Below, in pieces: positions 56,141-64,000 of a DNA stretch of 64,000 nt (its first letter is position 1; each line of letters begins with the position of its first letter). Origin of the DNA: an uncultured Paracoccaceae bacterium (GTDB lineage: Bacteria; Pseudomonadota; Alphaproteobacteria; Rhodobacterales; Rhodobacteraceae). A program made the translations under genes and the position numbers. The notes beneath the pieces are model-generated. The model saw only the letters and a list, made by a program, of their open reading frames with translations. It was not told the DNA's origin and ran no database searches. The stretch lies in assembly GCA_947489445.1 (NCBI GenBank), contig CANLDN010000007.1, positions 170,164-234,163 on the forward strand, written 5' to 3'.

Positions 56141-57309
56141 AACAGGCTGTAATCGTTGCGGCGGGGCGCACCGGACTGGCGAAATCGTTCCGCGGATCGT
56201 TCAATCAGACCCACGGGGCCACCATGACCGCGCATGTGATCCGCGAACTTGTCGCACGCTCGGGCGTTGCACCCGATCAGATCGAAGACGTCGTGATCGG
56301 CTGCGGCTATCCAGAGGCGGAAACAGGCGGCAACATCGCACGGCAGGCGGGCTTTCTGGCCGGATTGCCCAAGACGTCCGCAGGCCAGACGGTCAGCCGG
56401 TTTTGCGCCAGTGGTTTGCAGGCCATTGCCACTGCCGCCCATGCAATCACCGTCGAAGGATCTGGACCACAGGTGGCGGGCGGGGTGGAAAGCATTAGCT
56501 TGATCCAGCCCGACATCCGCCGCGTGCCGGAACCCACCCTGATGGCGCAAATGCCAGAGGTCTATCATTCCATGATCGAGACCGCCGATCTCGTAGCGGA
56601 TCGCTACGGCATCAGCCGCGAAGCACAGGACGCCTTTGCACTCACCTCGCAACAGCGCATTGCTGCGGCCCAGGATGCCGGTCATTTCGCCGATGAAATC
56701 CTGCCGATGGACACAATCATGGCCGTCAAGGACAAGCAGACAGGCGAGATCGAGGAAGAGCCGGTGACGGTCGATCGGGATGAATGCAACCGCCCTGGCA
56801 CCACGTTGGAAGGGCTTGCGGGTCTCGCGCCGGTCCGCGAGGGCGGATGGGTCACGGCGGGCAATGCCAGTCAGCTGTCCGATGGGGCGGCGGCTGTCGT
56901 GTTGATGGAAAGTGCCGATGCGGAACGGCAAGGCTTGACCCCCATCGGCGCGTTTAAAGGCTTTGCCGTGGCAGGCTGCGGACCCGAAGAAATGGGCATC
57001 GGCCCGGTCTTTGCGGTGCCGCGATTGCTGGAACGTCACGGTTTGCGCATGCAGGACATCGACCTGTGGGAGTTGAACGAAGCCTTCGCAAGCCAGGCGA
57101 TTTACTGTCGTGACACGCTTGGGCTTGATCCCGACAAGGTCAACGTCAACGGTGGCTCCATCGCCATCGGGCACCCGTTCGGGATGACAGGTGCGCGCTT
57201 GACGGCGCATATTCTGCATGAGGGGCGCAGACGCGGTGCCAAGCTGGGCGTGGTGACCATGTGCATCGCAGGCGGCATGGGTGCTGCAGGCCTTTTCGAA
57301 ATCTACTGA
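56137..57309 (+). CDS. Acetyl-CoA acyltransferase (thiolase)
   Basis: A 390-residue thiolase that cleaves 3-oxoacyl-CoA with CoA. Nucleophile Cys90 in SRFCASGLQ, the [17 protein letters not shown] block with the active His, and Cys376 in the closing motif. That motif reads [13 protein letters not shown] where the family usually has CxGGGxGxAxxFE, a small change beside the active site. The 4-bp overlap with the previous gene indicates coupled expression. Confidence 0.95.
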   Translation: MKQAVIVAAGRTGLAKSFRGSFNQTHGATMTAHVIRELVARSGVAPDQIEDVVIGCGYPEAETGGNIARQAGFLAGLPKTSAGQTVSRFCASGLQAIATAAHAITVEGSGPQVAGGVESISLIQPDIRRVPEPTLMAQMPEVYHSMIETADLVADRYGISREAQDAFALTSQQRIAAAQDAGHFADEILPMDTIMAVKDKQTGEIEEEPVTVDRDECNRPGTTLEGLAGLAPVREGGWVTAGNASQLSDGAAAVVLMESADAERQGLTPIGAFKGFAVAGCGPEEMGIGPVFAVPRLLERHGLRMQDIDLWELNEAFASQAIYCRDTLGLDPDKVNVNGGSIAIGHPFGMTGARLTAHILHEGRRRGAKLGVVTMCIAGGMGAAGLFEIY

Positions 57310-57322
57310 AAGGACACACGCA

Positions 57323-58522
57323 ATGGATCTCAATCTATCTGCTGACGACAAGGCGTTCCGCGCGGAGGTACGCGCCTTTCTTGACGAGAATCTGCCCGCC
57401 GAACTGGCGGATAAGGTTCGCCGCTCGCAATCCCTGTCAAAGCAGGAACATGATTTCTGGCACACAAAGCTGAACGACCGTGGCTGGCTGGCCCCGAACT
57501 GGCCCAAGAAATTTGGCGGCACGGAATGGGACGCGGTGCAGCGTAATATCTTTGAGGATGAATGTGCATTGGCCTATGCGCCGCGCATCGTGCCCTTTGG
57601 CTTGTCGATGCTGGGCCCGGTGCTGCAAGAATTCGGGTCCGAGGCACAACAGAACTACTGGTTGCCAAGAATTCTGAGCGGTGAAGACTGGTGGTGTCAG
57701 GGCTATTCCGAACCCGGCGCGGGCAGCGATCTCGCCGCGCTCAAGACCCGCGCGGTGCGCGACGGCGACCATTATGTGGTGAACGGGCAGAAAACCTGGA
57801 CCACCTTGGGCCAGCACGCCAACATGATCTTCTGTCTGGTGCGCACGGACCCTACCGCCAAGAAACAGGAAGGTATCTCATTCCTGCTGATCGACATGAA
57901 CAGCCCCGGCATCGAAGTGCGCCCCATCACCCTGATCGACGGCGGTGCCGAGGTGAACGAGGTCTGGTTTACCGATGTGCGGGTGCCGGTCGAAAATCTG
58001 GTGGGCGAGGAAAACAAGGGCTGGACCTATGCAAAATTCCTGCTGACCCATGAGCGGACCAATATCGCGGGCGTCGGATTTTCCCGCGCGGGTCTGGCGA
58101 TGGTCAAACGCATCGCGGGCCGTGCACAGGCGCGGGGGCGTCCCTTGCTGGACAATCCGCATTTCGCCGCGCGCGTCGCACAGGTCGAGATTGACCTGAT
58201 GGCCATGGCCGTGACCAACCTGCGCATCGTTTCCAAGGCCGCCAAGGGTCAGGCACCGGGCGCCGAAAGTTCATTGCTCAAGATCAAGGGCACGCAGATC
58301 CGTCAGGAAATCATCGATCTGGCACGCCGCGCGGCGGGTCCGCAGGCGATGCCCTTTGCGTCCGAGGGCCTTGATGGAACCAACACGCCGCTTCCCGATC
58401 CCTACGATGCAGGCGGTGTGGCAGCGTCCTATTTCAACAACCGCAAACTGTCGATCTTTGGCGGCTCAAACGAGATCCAGCGCGAGATTTACGCGAAGCA
58501 TCTGATGAAAGGCGCGTCATGA
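57323..58522 (+). CDS. Acyl-CoA dehydrogenase, large subunit (PimC-like)
   Basis: A 399-residue acyl-CoA dehydrogenase of the class annotated as pimeloyl-CoA dehydrogenase large subunit. It shows WLAPNWPKKFGGTEWD near 55, the FAD-binding YSEPGAGSDLA near 133, NGQKTWTTLGQHA near 155, and LSIFGGSNEIQREIYAKHL at the end. It introduces the first double bond with FAD and passes electrons to ETF. It is paired with a small acyl-CoA dehydrogenase overlapping it by four bases, as in pimC-pimD. The start is the ATG at 57323, preceded by GAAAGGA. Confidence 0.93.
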   Translation: MDLNLSADDKAFRAEVRAFLDENLPAELADKVRRSQSLSKQEHDFWHTKLNDRGWLAPNWPKKFGGTEWDAVQRNIFEDECALAYAPRIVPFGLSMLGPVLQEFGSEAQQNYWLPRILSGEDWWCQGYSEPGAGSDLAALKTRAVRDGDHYVVNGQKTWTTLGQHANMIFCLVRTDPTAKKQEGISFLLIDMNSPGIEVRPITLIDGGAEVNEVWFTDVRVPVENLVGEENKGWTYAKFLLTHERTNIAGVGFSRAGLAMVKRIAGRAQARGRPLLDNPHFAARVAQVEIDLMAMAVTNLRIVSKAAKGQAPGAESSLLKIKGTQIRQEIIDLARRAAGPQAMPFASEGLDGTNTPLPDPYDAGGVAASYFNNRKLSIFGGSNEIQREIYAKHLMKGAS

Positions 58523-59559
58523 ATTTTGAGCTGACCGAAGAACGGCAGATGCTGCAGGACACCTTGCGGCGTTTTCTGTCCAGCGCCGCGGGCGATGTCT
58601 GGCACGATCTGGCAGAGCTTGGCGTGATCGTTGCGCTGTTTGGCGAAGACGCGGGTGGTTTTGGCGGCACGGGCTTCGATCTGGCAGTGGTTTTTGAAGA
58701 ACTGGGGCGGGCCGATCTGGTGCTGCCGCTGATTGATGCGGCACTGATCCCCGGGCGTCTGATGGTAGCCGCTGGCGCGGATGTCGCACCGCTGATCGCG
58801 GGGACGGAACGGCTTGCGTTTGCGCATAGCGAACTTGGGGCACGCTATGATTTGAACTGGGTCGAAACGCGGGCGAAGGATAACCGGCTGACTGGTGAGA
58901 AAACGACCGTAGTCGCCGCCGAGGATGCGGACACATTGCTTGTCTCCGCACGTTTTGGCGGAGCGGTAGATGATCAGCAGGGCATCGGTGTGTGGCAGGT
59001 GGCAAAGGACGCGCCGGGCCTGACCCTGCGTAGCTATGAAATGGCGCAGGGCGGGCGGGGTGCCGAGGTGTCGCTAAACGACACGCCGGGTACGCCGCTG
59101 ATGACGCAAGCCTATGATGCCATCGCAGATGCCATGGCTGCCGCCACGCTGGCCCAATGCGCTGAGACGCTGGGCGCCATGGATGTCGCGGTGGAGATGA
59201 CCCGAGAGTACCTGGGCACGCGGCGGCAGTTCGGCAGACCTATCGGTACGTTTCAGGCGTTGTCTCACCGGCTGGTCGATCTGATGATGGAGCTGGAGCA
59301 GGCGCGCTCTGCCGTCATCCTTGGGGCCGGGCATTTGGAAAACCCACCAGCCGAACGGGACCGGGTCCTGTCCGCGACCAAGAACATCATGGGCCGCGTC
59401 GGGCGTCTGGTGGCGGAAGATACAATACAATTGCACGGCGGGATCGGTATGACCCACGAATATGCGCTGAGCCGCTATGCCAAACGCATCGCCATGGCCG
59501 ATCACCGGTTCGGCGACACCGATCACCATCTGGAGCAGTTCATTGCCCTCAGCCGCTGA
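58519..59559 (+). CDS. Acyl-CoA dehydrogenase, small subunit (PimD-like), shortened near the N-terminus
   Basis: A 346-residue acyl-CoA dehydrogenase. The start NFELTEERQMLQDTLRRFL is followed almost at once by DVWHDLAELGVI; relatives have about 15-20 more residues between these two parts. The C-terminal FAD contacts are kept (RRQFGRPIGTFQALSHRL near 235 and LHGGIGMTHEYALSRY near 310). The middle beta domain is weakly conserved (no clean YSEPxxGSD), as is usual for the small partner of heteromeric acyl-CoA dehydrogenases. Probably works as a complex with the preceding protein. Confidence 0.9.
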   Translation: MNFELTEERQMLQDTLRRFLSSAAGDVWHDLAELGVIVALFGEDAGGFGGTGFDLAVVFEELGRADLVLPLIDAALIPGRLMVAAGADVAPLIAGTERLAFAHSELGARYDLNWVETRAKDNRLTGEKTTVVAAEDADTLLVSARFGGAVDDQQGIGVWQVAKDAPGLTLRSYEMAQGGRGAEVSLNDTPGTPLMTQAYDAIADAMAAATLAQCAETLGAMDVAVEMTREYLGTRRQFGRPIGTFQALSHRLVDLMMELEQARSAVILGAGHLENPPAERDRVLSATKNIMGRVGRLVAEDTIQLHGGIGMTHEYALSRYAKRIAMADHRFGDTDHHLEQFIALSR

Positions 59560-59965
59560 TCCGAAAATTATCACTGGTGAGACCGGCGCACAGCAATTGA
59601 TGGGTTATCTGCTGGATGTGGGCCATGCGGACGGGCGCGCGCGCTGCAGGCTTGAAGTGACGCAACAACATCTGAACCGCCATCGGGTTTTGCACGGTGG
59701 GATCACAGCCTGCCTTCTGGACAGTGCAGCGGGGGCCACTGCATCGCTGAGTGTGGATGACACCGGCCGCGCTCCTTTTTTGAGCGTGTCACTTTCAATC
59801 AACTACGTCGCACCCGCCACGCCCGGATGGGTGGAGGCGACAGGCACCATCACTGGCGGGGGGCGCAGCCTGTTGTTCGTATCCGGCGAATTGCGTGATG
59901 CGTCGGGCGTGTTGCTGGCCACGTCCACCGGCGTCTACAAACGCGTGCCAAAGGATCGGTTATGA
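59543..59965 (+). CDS. PaaI-type hotdog thioesterase
   Basis: A 140-residue hotdog-fold protein of the PaaI/YbgC type, which hydrolyses acyl-CoA esters. The signature NRHRVLHGGITACLLDSAAG (HGG motif) is followed by SVSLSINYVAPA. There is no ATG in a suitable place: the TTG at 59543 is preceded by GGAG (59532-59535) with a seven-base gap and starts inside the previous gene, overlapping it by 17 bases. In the operon it could rescue CoA from dead-end esters. It overlaps the next gene by four bases. Confidence 0.88.
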   Translation: MPSAADPKIITGETGAQQLMGYLLDVGHADGRARCRLEVTQQHLNRHRVLHGGITACLLDSAAGATASLSVDDTGRAPFLSVSLSINYVAPATPGWVEATGTITGGGRSLLFVSGELRDASGVLLATSTGVYKRVPKDRL

Positions 59966-60729
59966 CCGCGCGCATCGAAGACTGCGGCCATTACCTTGTG
60001 GTCCATAACCGCACCGAAAAACGCGGGGCACTGACCCCTGCGTTCTATGACTGTATCTGTGATGCGATTGCGATGGCCGAGGCGCGCCAGTTGCGCTGTG
60101 TGATCGTGACAGGCGGGCCATTTTTCTGCGCAGGCGGCGATTTGTCGGCTCTTAAAACCCGCGCGGCTTTGCCGATTGATGAACGCCGTGCCAAGATAGA
60201 CCTGCTGCACGATGTGATCCGTGCCATGAAAGGATCGCAGGTCCCCCTAATCGCGGCGATAGAAGGTGGTGCTGCGGGTGCCGGGCTGTCGCTGGCGTTG
60301 GCCTGTGATCTGATTGTCGCCGCTAGGGATGCGTCCTTTGCCGCCGCCTACGTCAAGGCAGGCCTGACCCCTGATGGTGGCCTTACCCATGCGCTTGCGA
60401 CCGCCGTGCCCAAGCAGTTTGCCATGGAAATGTGTTTGCTGGGCCGGGCCGTCTCTGCCGAACGCTTTGCCGATCTGGGTGTCGTGTCGCAGATCTGCGA
60501 GCCCGGCAAGGCATTAGACAACGCCCGGACCATTGCGAATGATCTGGCCCGCGGACCAAGACAGGCACAATCCGCTATCCGGCAATTGATTTATCACGCC
60601 ACTGACAATGATCTGACCGCCCAGCTCGACCTTGAAGCAGACATGATGGCCATTGCACAGGGATCACCCGACGCCGCCGAAGGGATCGCCGCATTCTTGG
60701 ACAAGCGCGCAGCGGAGTTTGGAACATGA
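59962..60729 (+). CDS. Enoyl-CoA hydratase/isomerase family protein
   Basis: A 255-residue crotonase. The oxyanion-hole segment FCAGGDLSALKTRAAL is near 55-70 and the core GGAAGAGLSLALACDLIVAA near 95-115. At the site of the second hydratase glutamate the protein reads KAGLTPDGGLTHAL, i.e. Asp rather than Glu, and the first glutamate position is also changed, so simple hydratase activity is doubtful; isomerase or another CoA reaction is more likely. Both ends overlap neighbours by four bases. Confidence 0.9.
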   Translation: MTARIEDCGHYLVVHNRTEKRGALTPAFYDCICDAIAMAEARQLRCVIVTGGPFFCAGGDLSALKTRAALPIDERRAKIDLLHDVIRAMKGSQVPLIAAIEGGAAGAGLSLALACDLIVAARDASFAAAYVKAGLTPDGGLTHALATAVPKQFAMEMCLLGRAVSAERFADLGVVSQICEPGKALDNARTIANDLARGPRQAQSAIRQLIYHATDNDLTAQLDLEADMMAIAQGSPDAAEGIAAFLDKRAAEFGT

Positions 60730-61721
60730 TACCCTTGCAGACCGACGTCACCCGGCGTCTGGGTATCCGACTGCCGATCCTTGCGGGCGGTCTGATGTGG
60801 TTGTCGGATGCGGATTATGTTGCGACGATAGCAAAGGCTGGCGGGATGGGGTTCATCACTGCCGCCAGCTTTCCGGATGATGCGGACCTGATCGCCGAGA
60901 TCACAAGGGCGCGTGCGCTATGCGGGGATTTGCCCTTTGGCGTCAATGTCTCGATGCTGCCCAAACTGGTCCCCGGTGAGAGGACCGCCGATATCTTTCG
61001 CCTTGTCGCGGATCAGGGCGTCACGGTGATCGAGACGGCCGGGCGTAACCCCGAACCTTACATGGCGCTGCTCAAGGATCTGGGGCTGACGGTGATCCAC
61101 AAGGTGCCCGCCGTGCGCTACGCCATCAAGGCTCAGGGCATCGGCGTGGATATGGTCACGATTGTTGGGGCAGAATGTGGGGGGCACCCCGGTATGGATA
61201 TGATCGGCAGCTTTGTGAATGCGGCCATGGCGGGCGACGAACTGCAGATCCCGTTCCTGATCGGGGGCGGCGTTGGGCATGGCGCGCAGCTTGTCGCGGC
61301 ACTGGCGATGGGGGCGTCCGGTGTCGTGCTGGGTACCCGGCTTTTGGTGGCGAAAGAGCTGAATGCCCATGAAGATTACAAAAAGGCCATCGCGCATGCC
61401 ACGGAACGCGACACCGTGCTGACCATGCAATCGGTGCGCAACACGATCCGGACGCTTGCCAATGAAACCACGCAGGCCGTGGCCCGGATGGAGGCCGAAA
61501 ACCCAAATGTCACGATCGCCGATCTGATGCCGCTGGTTTCTGGCCAGATCGGGCGCAAGGCCTACCAGACAGGGGATGTGTCCCACGGGATGTTGTCGGC
61601 CGGTCATGCGCTGGGGCTGACGAAATCAATCGCCCCCATGGCCGAGATTTTCGCCCAGCTGGAGGCAGAGGCGCAGGTGGCCCTCACCCGTCTACATCCG
61701 CTGAAGGGGGCGATTGAATGA
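60726..61721 (+). CDS. Nitronate monooxygenase-like FMN oxidoreductase
   Basis: A 331-residue FMN-binding TIM-barrel protein of the 2-nitropropane dioxygenase family. It shows LPILAGGLMWLSDADYVA at the start, the ECGGHPGMDM block near 155 (usually EAGGH, with the catalytic His), and the phosphate site PFLIGGGVGHGAQLVAALAMGASGVVLGTRLL near 175-205. Many relatives in acyl-CoA operons are not nitronate enzymes; an enoyl-thioester reductase role is possible here. Overlaps both neighbours by four bases. Confidence 0.85.
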   Translation: MIPLQTDVTRRLGIRLPILAGGLMWLSDADYVATIAKAGGMGFITAASFPDDADLIAEITRARALCGDLPFGVNVSMLPKLVPGERTADIFRLVADQGVTVIETAGRNPEPYMALLKDLGLTVIHKVPAVRYAIKAQGIGVDMVTIVGAECGGHPGMDMIGSFVNAAMAGDELQIPFLIGGGVGHGAQLVAALAMGASGVVLGTRLLVAKELNAHEDYKKAIAHATERDTVLTMQSVRNTIRTLANETTQAVARMEAENPNVTIADLMPLVSGQIGRKAYQTGDVSHGMLSAGHALGLTKSIAPMAEIFAQLEAEAQVALTRLHPLKGAIE

Positions 61722-63193
61722 TCTCGCAAATCCATGAGGAACTTGATGCGCAAAGCGCGCGGCACCCGGATGCGTGCGCGCTGACCGATACGCTGGACCA
61801 TGACTGGACTTACGCCGATCTGACCCAGGCAAGTATTGCGCTGGCCGCGGAATTGAAAACCATGGGGGTCCAGCCAAACGACCGGGTCATGATTGTTCTG
61901 GAAAACTGCGCCGCAGCGGTGGCAGCCCTGTTTGCCTGCGCGCGCATAGGGGCTGCGTTCGTGCCGGTGAACGCGCGCCAGACCGCCCCTGAAATTGACC
62001 GGATCGTGGAGCATGCAACCCCGTCAGCGATTTTGTTCACCTCTGCCATATCGGCAGATGCGGCCGCACATGCACAGCGCTTTGGCGCAGGGCCGATGCC
62101 CGGCCCGGTGGCCATCGACGCCGTCGCAAAGCCATCGAGCCCCGATCCGGTCCTGCATGATGTGGCAACGCTGCTCTACACCACCGGTACAACTGGCGCA
62201 CCCAAAGGGGTGATGCTGACCCATGCCAACCTTATCTTTGGCGGAAACGCAGCACGGGCCACGCGCGGCGTGACGCAAAATGACACAGTTTATGGGGTCC
62301 TGCCGATCAGCCATGTGTTCGGACTGACCTCGATCGTGATGGCAAGCGTCCTTTCAGGTGCGACCATCCGGCTAGAGCCGCGTTTCACGGCGGCCAAACT
62401 TTACGAGGCGCTCAATTCCGGTGTGACGCTGCTGTCGGCTGTGCCGCAGATGCTCGCGCTTTTGATGCAGTATACCAAGGAACAGGGACATGACCGGCTG
62501 CATTCACAGACCCTGCGTTATGTGTCCTCAGGGGCGGCCCCCCTCGATCCTGATTGGAAACGTCGCACAGAGGCGTTCTTTGGCCTGCTGCTGCAAAATG
62601 GCTATGGGATGACAGAGACCACGGCGGGGGTCAGCCTGACCACCCATACCGACAGCAACGATGACATCTCTGTCGGCAAGCCGTTTCCGGGCGTCACTGT
62701 GAAACTGGACCATGACGCGCCCACGGCCCAGGGCGATGTTGGCGAAATTCTGGTCGGGGGTGATGGTGTGATGAAAGGGTATTTTCGCAACCCATCCGAG
62801 ACCGCGAAGGCGTTTACCGATGATGGCTGGCTCAGGACCGGGGATTTGGGCCGTTTGGATGCGCAGGACAATCTGCACATCGTGGGCCGTTGCAAGGAAT
62901 TGATCATTCACGGCGGCTTCAACGTCTACCCGCCGGAAGTAGAGGCCGCATTCAACGACCACCCGCAGGTGATTCAATGCGCCGTTGTTGGCCGTATGAT
63001 CGACGGCGACGAACAGATCTATGCCTTTGTCGAAGCCGCAGCGAGCGATTGGCCCGATCCGGATGACTTGCACCATTTCGTGGCAAAGCGTTTGGCGGGG
63101 TACAAACGACCTTCCAGAATTATCATAGCCGAAAAGCTACCCGCGGCCCCGACCGGGAAAATCCTCAAGACCAAGCTCGCCGACTGGCCCTAA
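61718..63193 (+). CDS. Acyl-CoA synthetase (AMP-forming)
   Basis: A 491-residue adenylate-forming ligase that activates the imported acid to its CoA ester. Motifs: LLYTTGTTGAPKGVMLTH (P-loop, near 150-167), NGYGMTETTAG (near 293-303), GWLRTGDLGRLD (near 370) and the adenylation lysine in PAAPTGKILK close to the end. It is the last gene of the operon, overlapping the previous one by four bases. Specificity is not readable, but its place opposite a TRAP carboxylate importer makes it the likely entry enzyme of the pathway. Confidence 0.93.
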   Translation: MISQIHEELDAQSARHPDACALTDTLDHDWTYADLTQASIALAAELKTMGVQPNDRVMIVLENCAAAVAALFACARIGAAFVPVNARQTAPEIDRIVEHATPSAILFTSAISADAAAHAQRFGAGPMPGPVAIDAVAKPSSPDPVLHDVATLLYTTGTTGAPKGVMLTHANLIFGGNAARATRGVTQNDTVYGVLPISHVFGLTSIVMASVLSGATIRLEPRFTAAKLYEALNSGVTLLSAVPQMLALLMQYTKEQGHDRLHSQTLRYVSSGAAPLDPDWKRRTEAFFGLLLQNGYGMTETTAGVSLTTHTDSNDDISVGKPFPGVTVKLDHDAPTAQGDVGEILVGGDGVMKGYFRNPSETAKAFTDDGWLRTGDLGRLDAQDNLHIVGRCKELIIHGGFNVYPPEVEAAFNDHPQVIQCAVVGRMIDGDEQIYAFVEAAASDWPDPDDLHHFVAKRLAGYKRPSRIIIAEKLPAAPTGKILKTKLADWP

Positions 63194-63228
63194 ACTTCGA
63201 TATTCGGGGTATTTGTGGGAGGGGGAAA

Positions 63229-63428
63229 TTAGACTCGAAAAACACCACGCGCAGCGCCACGTTCCGAGACGAACACGATGAGGCCCACGGGGCTGATCGC
63301 AATGCCGATGATGACGACCGGGCGCAGCGTTTCTCTCAGAACCAACCGCCCGCCGGCAGCAACAAAGGCCGGGACGAGGGCCAGCACCAGAACCGCTGTC
63401 ACAGGTCTTCCAATGTATCAATGCTCAT
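63229..63428 (-). pseudogene. Decayed EamA/DMT transporter fragment
   Basis: On the minus strand, 57 residues from a GTG at 63402 (VTAVLVLALVPAFVAAGGRL and onward, ending GVFRV) match the last two helices of an EamA repeat. Nothing of the remaining ~240 residues is present. A separate nine-codon frame (ATG at 63428, MSIDTLEDL) runs into a stop at the point where the fragment begins. The frame upstream of the GTG is closed by TGA at 63420. It lies between the catabolic operon and an insertion sequence. Confidence 0.6.
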
Positions 63429-63860
63429 CGTCAATCCTTTCAAGATGAGCGTTCACGCTAACGCAGATCGGGTGATCCGAAAGAGATCATCAGCGGGCCA
63501 TGAGCGAATAGCGGGGTTTAGGTAGAACGCTGCGGGGCCAAACGAAGGCGCCAAAAAGCTGACCTGCATGTTCATTGCGAACAAGATGGGATCGTTGCCA
63601 CGGTTTACCACTATTAGCACGAAGTTCGGCATGGTCAGTGCTGCGACCGCAAAGTCGCTGGTCTGGCGAACTCACACTTAGCGGACACAAGCGTTTCGTC
63701 ATCGCGCCTTCACGAATGACCGCTAATTGTTAGGTTCAAAAATGTGGCGGAGGTAACAAAAAAAGTCGTGTGCGATCTGTCCGTTGGGTTAAGCGGATAG
63801 CTACTACATCTGAAATAGGATTCAAAATGTCGAGCTCTCTATCCAAGCCACTTGCTCTGA
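63429..63860. other. Gene-free stretch before the insertion sequence
   Basis: About 430 bp without a convincing gene. A 70-codon minus-strand frame (63490-63702) has no ribosome site and no recognisable family. Short stretches such as ACGAATGACCGCTAATTG resemble decayed intergenic sequence I associate with this bacterial group. An AT-rich part with a run of seven A (near 63758-63765) could be a promoter. Confidence 0.45.
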
Positions 63861-64000
63861 TTGGACCTGTCACGGTTTGATGCCGCTCCTTTGATAGCAT
63901 TTACTGCAGCAAAGGAGACGAACTATGGGACTGAAACGGACGGACGAATTCCGCAAGGACGCAGTGCGCATCGCGCTGACGAGTGGGCTGAAGCGCAAGC
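63861..64000 (+). mobile_element. Left end of an IS3-type insertion sequence, cut by the window
   Basis: The transposase start and a leader with GACCTGTCACGGTTTGATGC followed by the inverted pair CTCCTTTGATAG / AGCAAAGGAGA look like the left end of an IS3-family element. The exact terminal base is not fixed, because the right end and target duplication are outside the window. The start coordinate is an estimate. Confidence 0.55.
63925..64000 (+). CDS. IS3-family transposase OrfA, 3' part outside the window
   Basis: Only 25 codons are seen: MGLKRTDEFRKDAVRIALTS then GLKRK. This is the typical beginning of OrfA (helix-turn-helix, transposase_8 type) of IS3-family elements, which binds the IS ends and is joined to OrfB by frameshifting. 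AAAGGAG lies seven to eight bases before the ATG. Intactness cannot be judged. Confidence 0.75.
   Translation, partial: MGLKRTDEFRKDAVRIALTSGLKRK

Noticed and set aside
55969..57522. Minus-strand open frame of 517 codons
   Set aside because: It lies opposite the thiolase and parts of its neighbours and has no family similarity; the plus-strand genes are unmistakable.
63490..63702. Minus-strand frame of 70 codons before the IS
   Set aside because: No ribosome site, no known family, and amino-acid composition typical of non-coding sequence.

Overview
The window looks like a chromosomal segment of a marine Rhodobacteraceae (Roseobacter group) alphaproteobacterium. This rests on gene content and order: glyQ-DUF6446-glyS, a TIGR02466 oxygenase, DUF2244, a TRAP transporter with an IclR regulator, and an IorA/IorB-type molybdo-hydroxylase. 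It also rests on moderately high GC, frequent ATGA/TGATG start-stop overlaps and a motif of the kind often seen between genes in this family. No rRNA, tRNA or CRISPR array was recognised. Species cannot be named from the sequence.

Region 1 (1-13 kb) is mixed metabolism: a cut-off class I amidotransferase, a flavodoxin, a D-lyxose-isomerase-type cupin, a sulfotransferase, a two-gene molybdo-hydroxylase, a short photolyase-like protein with an unusual domain order, an exported esterase, a TrkH potassium transporter coupled to a ThDP enzyme, and a SPOR/peptidoglycan-binding protein whose trypsin-like domain has lost its catalytic residues. Region 2 (13-24 kb) is housekeeping: glyQ/DUF6446/glyS (with a low-GC, enlarged segment in glyS), a PPDK-like protein with a degenerate ATP-grasp half, a SleB-type hydrolase, and the coupled folB-folP-glmM operon. 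Region 3 (24-44 kb) holds small regulators, ilvC diverging from two coupled Lrp/AsnC genes with an operator-like site, a diguanylate cyclase, an aminotransferase, a UbiH-type hydroxylase, a membrane glycosyltransferase with a GspE-N-like head, carA, a YqeY protein, an aldo/keto reductase, ctaD, a YbdK-type ligase and assorted small proteins.

Region 4 (44-49.7 kb) is an accessory cluster of somewhat lower GC. A GntR regulator faces a ribbon-helix-helix protein, a VOC protein, a Tat-exported small subunit, a GMC flavoprotein, a PQQ-type sugar dehydrogenase and a dihaem cytochrome c. A perfect 16-bp palindrome sits between regulator and operon. Together they look like a periplasmic alcohol/sugar oxidation chain that feeds electrons to cytochrome c.

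Region 5 (50.4-63.2 kb) is one tightly packed catabolic operon of 12 genes: TRAP transporter (P, Q, M), IclR regulator, fused enoyl-CoA hydratase/3-hydroxyacyl-CoA dehydrogenase, thiolase, a large and a small acyl-CoA dehydrogenase, a thioesterase, a second hydratase, a nitronate-monooxygenase-like flavoprotein and an acyl-CoA ligase. Its content resembles the pimelate (pim) operon of Rhodopseudomonas palustris, so uptake and beta-oxidation of a dicarboxylic or cyclic carboxylic acid is the best guess. Candidate IclR operators lie just upstream. The window ends in a decayed DMT transporter fragment and the left end of an IS3-type insertion sequence.
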